Origin: Monoraphidium neglectum
Lineage: Eukaryota; Chlorophyta; Chlorophyceae; Sphaeropleales; Selenastraceae
NCBI RefSeq assembly: GCF_000611645.1
Contig: NW_014013309.1
Location: forward strand, 1-28,808
Length of the DNA stretch: 28,808 bases
Reading direction: 5' to 3'
The translations under genes were made by a program, and so were the position numbers. The notes below the pieces were generated by a model that saw only the letters and a list, made by a program, of their open reading frames with translations, searched no databases and was not told the origin of the DNA. Numbering within the stretch: position 1 is the first letter of the stretch; every line of letters begins with the position of its first letter. Of the stretch, positions 20,167-28,808 are shown piece by piece.

Positions 20167-20810
20167 CCTTAGGCTGGAGGGAGAAGTGGAGCGCAGAGCC
20201 CTTGGCAGCCTGGAGAATGAGCAACAGCGCTGCCTGGAGGGCGGCAGTCACGACGGGCGCGTGACGGCAAGTGATGTCATTGCCGATGGCATTAGCACCT
20301 GACAAGAGCGCAAGGAGGACTAGGTGAGACTGGCAGCTTACAGCGTTGGTGAGTCGTGGCAAGTGGCAAGCTCAAGAGATCAGCGCAAAAAGTTGAGCAT
20401 CCGGTTTCGTTCGGCCTTGGCGGAACCCGAGCAGCAGTAAGCAGTGTGTTTGATTCAAATCAATTTCCCATTTTGATACTTGCGTGCTGTGTCAGCGAAT
20501 CGCTGCCACCTCCTCATACTCATGCACGCTCAGCCAGGCCGCAGAGTGCTGATCGCACCCACCGACCCGCCGCGCCCACACTCGCACAGTGGCAACCCGC
20601 GCGCTCTCGTGGCCGGCAATCATCACTTTTGGCCTGACATGGGGCACCTTCCTTGCAGGCATCATATGCCTGCAGGTGCAAAGTTGCCTCTTCGGCTGCC
20701 GGGGTATTGTCATGCTGGGGGCGGTTCAGCGCAAGTGATGCTCTGATGCTCTGGGCGGGTTGCCATGGCGGCCGTGCTTGGCACAACTAACCAGCCGCAT
20801 TCAACTGCAG
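20167..20810. promoter_or_regulatory. Head-to-head 5' region between DUF4112 gene and multi-span gene, contains a perfect dyad
   Basis: This segment must hold the DUF4112 promoter and the missing first exon and promoter of the plus-strand gene. At 20654-20674 there is a perfect inverted repeat with 9-base arms and a 3-base centre (arms tgcaggcat and atgcctgca). A textbook branch-point string (ctaac, 20787-20791) lies 20 bases before the acceptor at 20810, so the end of this segment is intron. The first exon could not be placed: no upstream ATG reading frame had a phase-0 donor. Confidence 0.5.
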
Positions 20811-22450
20811 ATCATCTGCAGCGACGGCACAACTGGCCAGGGCGACGCCCAGGTGCCGTACGGCTCCGTGCCTGACAACCTCAACACGATGGGCACCACA
20901 GGCGTCTGGGGTGAGCGGGCTTGTGCGGCTACTGTACCCCCGGATCGCTACAGTCGACTCCCAGGCCATTGATCAGCCACACTAACGCCTGAACCACCTC
21001 TTGGTCACAGGCTGGAGTGGGCGCGTCCTGGCGTGCAACCGGCTGTTTCGATTTTACTGGTGAGTGCGCCCTTCAGGAGGCTCCTATGCCCCGGCTCTCC
21101 ACATCGCCCTGCCCTCCCCCCCCCTCGCACCTTACCCACAGGAGCAAAAACAGATTTCATGCAAAAAACTAATCCATCCCCCTTCGGCCTGTGACGCACT
21201 GCTCCCAGGTTCATGGTTGCATTTGGTTTCGTGACGCTGCTGGGGATTGCTGTCACGGCAGTCCCCCGCCACGGAATTTCTTGCAGCCGGCCCTTCTGGG
21301 TCGGAATGTTCACAATCAACGCGTTGCTCTTCATGATTGCGTCAGAGGCCATGCTCGCAGCGTGAGTCAGGGACAACCTGTGCACACTCGCACCTGCGCT
21401 TGCAGTGTTGATGCTTGGGTTGAGTGGTGGATGGTTGGGTGGAATTGGACACAGCAGCAGCACAATGCATGGGCAAGGCTGTGGTGTGGTGAACCAGCCT
21501 GCAGGGTGTCAGCAATGAGGCTGGGTTCCTGCACGGCTCCAGAAACTGCGATGTTGCGCATGCATGCAGGCTTTTGCGCTCGTTCGGGTTGCTCGCTCTC
21601 CTTACATACTGAAAAGCACTCCCGCACGTCGGTGGCCTGATGTGCTCCTGTTAAGGTTTGACATCAATGCCCTCTGTGGGACCGCTGGCCTGGTGCGGAG
21701 CGCGCAACCAATGCGCAGCTTTGTTGAATATAGCGCATGCATTAAAATTGAGAGCTGTGATCCCAACGCCGCGCCTGCACGCGCTTCACTGAGGGTGTTG
21801 CGGCAGTGAGTGCATGGCTGCCCCAACTTAGCGTGCACACCTGTTCATGATCAGTGGAGAAAGGTGTCGCCCTGCCTCTTTGGCGATAAGGCTGAAACCC
21901 CTGCCTTCTTTATGCATTGAACCATTGGGTGCGTCCCGCTGCATCCCCGCAGAAGGTTGCTTCGGCGGGCGCCATCACGTCAGTAGCGGCATCCATTCTC
22001 CTCCTGCTTGTCATCGGCACAGATTGGGAGGGGCGTTGGCCCAGCAAGCACGGTGTGCAGCTGGACATGGCCCCAATCCTGCACACCCTTCTTTTAACGC
22101 ATCGCCTTGGCGATCCTCGACGACCAGGCCTGCGCCACATGCCTCTTGCCCCTTGACCTTTGCGTTCATGCATGCCAGCTCATACGTACGCAGCGTGGAT
22201 GGACGAAGAATGGGCACAACACAAACCAGCCGCACCTCCCCTGGTGCCCAACTACCGCCTGCCCCCCACTCACCCTAAAAAGGTCGTGAGCCCCGCCCGC
22301 ACCCTGCCTACCACCATGATGTCGGCGCCCCGGCCGGCGAGGCCCTCGCCACCAGGTAATGCCAGAGCCCGCAGGGGACGCGTAGCTGCCCTGCCGCCCT
22401 GCGCAACCAGGCCGGCATGGCCGCCCACCTCTGAATGTGTGGCGCTGTGA
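20811..22450 (+). CDS. Unrecognised multi-span membrane protein, 5' exon unresolved
   Basis: Modelled exons: 20811-20910, 21011-21059, 21209-21361, 21656-21692, 21953-22052, 22194-22450; phases agree throughout; 231 residues from the first placed exon. The visible protein starts IICSDGTTGQGDAQVPYGSV, then GVWGWSGRVLACNRL, then three hydrophobic segments: VAFGFVTLLGIAVTAVP, WVGMFTINALLFMIASEAML and AGAITSVAASILLLLVIGTDW. A tail with WMDEEWAQHKP follows. With a missing first span this would be a four-span protein with a Cys-containing loop between spans, resembling tetraspan or MARVEL-type topologies, but no family motif was recognised. The fifth intron is supported by phase and by the charged tail; without it the frame stops at 22156. 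The true 3' end is uncertain because a gtaatg donor occurs near 22355. Confidence 0.6.
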
Positions 22451-23042
22451 TCATGCAGGGCGATGTGCATGATTGTAGGATGGTGCTGGATGTGGGGGTG
22501 GTGCATATCCCAGCCTGACATGGAATTGGTCCGTGGATGGCGAGGTTGCTGACAACTTGCTGGCGCCCCATGGCCCAGTGTCGTCCGCACATCACCTGCC
22601 CCGTTCAATATGTTGACATGACCACATAAGTTGTGTGACTTACAGAGCATGATTTGGTTTGTTTGCTGGCGGTCGCGGCAAAGTGGTAACAGTAACGACA
22701 AGAAGGGGGTTGGTGCTCAAGGGGCGGGCAGGAGGCGAGGAGTCTGTACGGCTGTGAGCCACACCAGTTGGGGTTATTGCACCCTCAGATGTGGTCACTG
22801 TGCACACACCTGGCTTCTTCTATACATCAAACGGGGCGTGCCAGCATGCGGCTGCCGCGTAATCCTGCGCGCCTGCTGGGCTGCAGTGAAACTGGAAACT
22901 GCTCCGCCATGTGGCGCGCACCGCGAGCGGTGACTGAGCATCCGACGTTGCACTAGGCCCCGTGCCATGCCCTCCTTTGCCCATAAACTTGACTTCTGAC
23001 TTTTCAGCAGTTGAGATGTTGCTACGACCAGCCTGATAAGTT
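22451..23042. other. Gene-free stretch upstream of beta-amylase
   Basis: About 590 bases that hold the 3' UTR of the multi-span gene and the promoter and 5' UTR of beta-amylase. No conserved protein segment, TGTAA signal, repeat or RNA gene was recognised. A further 3' exon of the multi-span gene could be hidden here. Confidence 0.5.
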
Positions 23043-27417
<4,375 letters not shown>

Positions 27418-28576
27418 GGGGTGCCCGCGCGCACCGCGCCAAGACCGCGGCGATGGCGCCTGCCCTGGCCAGTTTTCCAATTGACACACCTTCGGTCTTG
27501 AGGGCACGCAAGGGCGCGGGCACGTGAGCGTGGGGACGCATATGCAGCGCTCAAGGGATGTGCGCCACACAGGGCCCCCCCTTGAGCTGCTGCCCAATCC
27601 CTGGCACGGCACGCCCTCCACGTGTTGCCTCGCCCCGCCGCCGCCGCGCCGCGGCCCGCGCCCAGCTTTGCCGCTCACAGGCCAGGGCGAGCGCCTGCGT
27701 TCGCGCCTGCTTCACCAGCCCAGGCTCTGCCTCCACCCCCGCCCTTACAGCAGCTGCGCCGCAGCCATACCCCACCTGGTGCCTCCAAGCTGCGGCCCTT
27801 GCGCGCTGCTTTGCTCCCACGCGGCCGCCAAACGCCGATTTTCGCGTGGAGCCCGGGGCGCGCGCCGCAGTGGCCCCGCCCCGGCCGTCCAACCGCCAGT
27901 TTTGAGAGGGGGTTGTGTGGTTGTTTGCGCGTCGCCCGCCCGCATTTGGCGGGAGAGGGCCGTGGTACAAATCTTCGTTTTTCCCTGGTTACGTTTTGTG
28001 CTGCGGCAGGGCGCGGTGGCGCAGCGCCCGCGGCCGCAACCAACGCATGCGTGATTGTTCAGGTGGGCCTTTGCGCGAACAGCCAGCGCGACCGCGCCGC
28101 CCGCGGGATCGGCTGACGCGCACGGCAGTGGTGCCACGCACCGCTCATTGCCATCAAATTTTGCGAGGAGGGTCTCTGGCCACTCTGGGGGAGGGTCGTC
28201 ACATGGGCAGGGGCAGGCGATATCTCGCGCGAGCCGGCCGCAGGGCCAAGCCATCCCGCCCGCTCCTAGCAGCCTGGCCGGCGCCCGTCGCGCATGGTTT
28301 TGAGCTTAATTGAAGCGAGTCGAGCACGCGGCGTGACGCGGCCAACCTCACTTGCGAGCGTCCAGCTCAGCAAGTGCACCCCCGCACTGCCATGCTCCTC
28401 AAGAGCCGTCTGCCAGCTGCCTGGGCATGCCCCCCCCCCCTAAAACCCCGCATAACGTCCCACCCCTTCCTCCTTGTCGCTGGCCCTCTGAGGAACCCGC
28501 TGTATCACCACCACACAGCTGATCGCTTGGGGCCGCTGCCTTGGCAGCGCCCGCAGCTGATCTGTGTTTGACGTCC
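27418..28576. other. Long GC-rich gene-free region
   Basis: About 1.16 kb that holds the 3' UTR of beta-amylase and the promoter and 5' UTR of the gene at the right edge. Long open frames occur on both strands (up to about 180 codons), but they overlap each other, are rich in Ala, Arg, Pro and Cys, and match no family seen. No RNA gene, repeat or plus-strand TGTAA signal was recognised. Confidence 0.5.
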
Positions 28577-28808
28577 ATGGCGCGTCGCGTTTGGCCGCAC
28601 TCTGGGTGCGCCCTCAACACTGTCACTGTCACTGGCTACCCAATCCCCACGCGCGCGCGCGTGCGTGCGCAGCGACACTGCTTGGCCGTGTGCAACGGCG
28701 CAGGTGACACGCAGCCTTCAGCACATGCTTGCGCTGGGCGCGGCCGCCTCCAACTTGGTAATCCTCAAGCTCAGGTGTTGTGCCTGCTGGGCGCCTTGAT
28801 TACGGAGG
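28577..28808 (+). CDS. Start of a probably organelle-targeted protein, cut by the window edge
   Basis: An ATG in a strong context (gtccATGGCG) opens a frame with no stop up to the right edge, at least 77 codons. The first residues, MARRVWPHSG then PIPTRARVRAQRHC, are rich in Arg, Ala and Thr with no acids until residue 44, as in plastid or mitochondrial targeting peptides. The end visible here, QVLCLLGALITE, may be the start of a folded domain. A gtgaca donor after codon 42 could end the first exon instead. No family can be named. Confidence 0.45.
   Translation, partial: MARRVWPHSGCALNTVTVTGYPIPTRARVRAQRHCLAVCNGAGDTQPSAHACAGRGRLQLGNPQAQVLCLLGALITE
28649..28671. repeat. Alternating purine-pyrimidine tract (possible Z-DNA)
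   Basis: Twenty-three bases of strictly alternating purine and pyrimidine, mostly CG with a few TG steps. It falls in the targeting-peptide part of the right-edge gene and encodes its Thr-Arg-Ala-Arg stretch. Confidence 0.8.

Noticed and set aside
20764..20880. ATG in a very good context (gccATGGCG) just before exon 20811
   Set aside because: Its frame differs from the conserved membrane-protein frame and stops soon; the bases just downstream carry a branch point and acceptor, so this is most likely intron.
27418..28316. Several overlapping open frames of 80-180 codons on both strands
   Set aside because: All are Ala/Arg/Pro/Cys-rich, overlap one another and show no motif; no splice pattern joined them into a plausible protein.

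Overview
This is nuclear DNA of a green alga. The evidence is a GC-rich base composition, many short spliceosomal introns (48 junctions modelled, all GT-AG), in-frame CAG tracts, TGTAA-type poly(A) signals downstream of several stops, and plant or alga-type genes such as beta-amylase and plastid-targeted proteins. A chlorophyte is the best guess; genus cannot be read from the sequence. No bacterial, viral, transposon, rRNA, tRNA or CRISPR feature was recognised. Gene models were built by hand from conserved protein blocks, splice-site consensus and reading-frame phase. Every junction in the modelled genes keeps phase.

Layout, left to right: (1) 1-1749 minus, 5' part of a divergent ADP/ATP-carrier-like mitochondrial carrier, running off the left edge; (2) 2170-4287 plus, a secreted or membrane TPM-domain protein fused to a RING finger; (3) 5085-6857 plus, a RING-CH (MARCH-type) membrane E3 ligase; (4) 7802-9186 minus, a five-exon predicted plastid protein with a twin-arginine hydrophobic segment, function unknown; (5) 9503-10682 plus, a DEDDh 3'-5' exonuclease; (6) 10953-15470 minus, a complete 14-exon SRP68 gene; (7) 15862-18125 plus, an unrecognised glutamine-rich membrane protein; (8) 18795-20166 minus, a DUF4112 protein; (9) 20811-22450 plus, an unrecognised multi-span membrane protein with unresolved 5' end; (10) 23043-27417 plus, a complete 12-exon beta-amylase with both catalytic glutamates; (11) 28577-right edge, plus, start of a probably organelle-targeted protein.

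The genes do not form one pathway: they are housekeeping or accessory functions (protein targeting, ubiquitin ligation, starch breakdown, nucleotide transport, nucleic acid turnover). The strongest structural pattern is alternating orientation. Four head-to-head pairs share short 5' regions (about 0.3-0.65 kb) that may be bidirectional promoters, and three tail-to-tail pairs have close or overlapping 3' ends. The most interesting single gene is the carrier, which has lost both partners of one salt bridge and the lysine used for substrate binding in classical ADP/ATP carriers. No clearly new multi-gene system was found.
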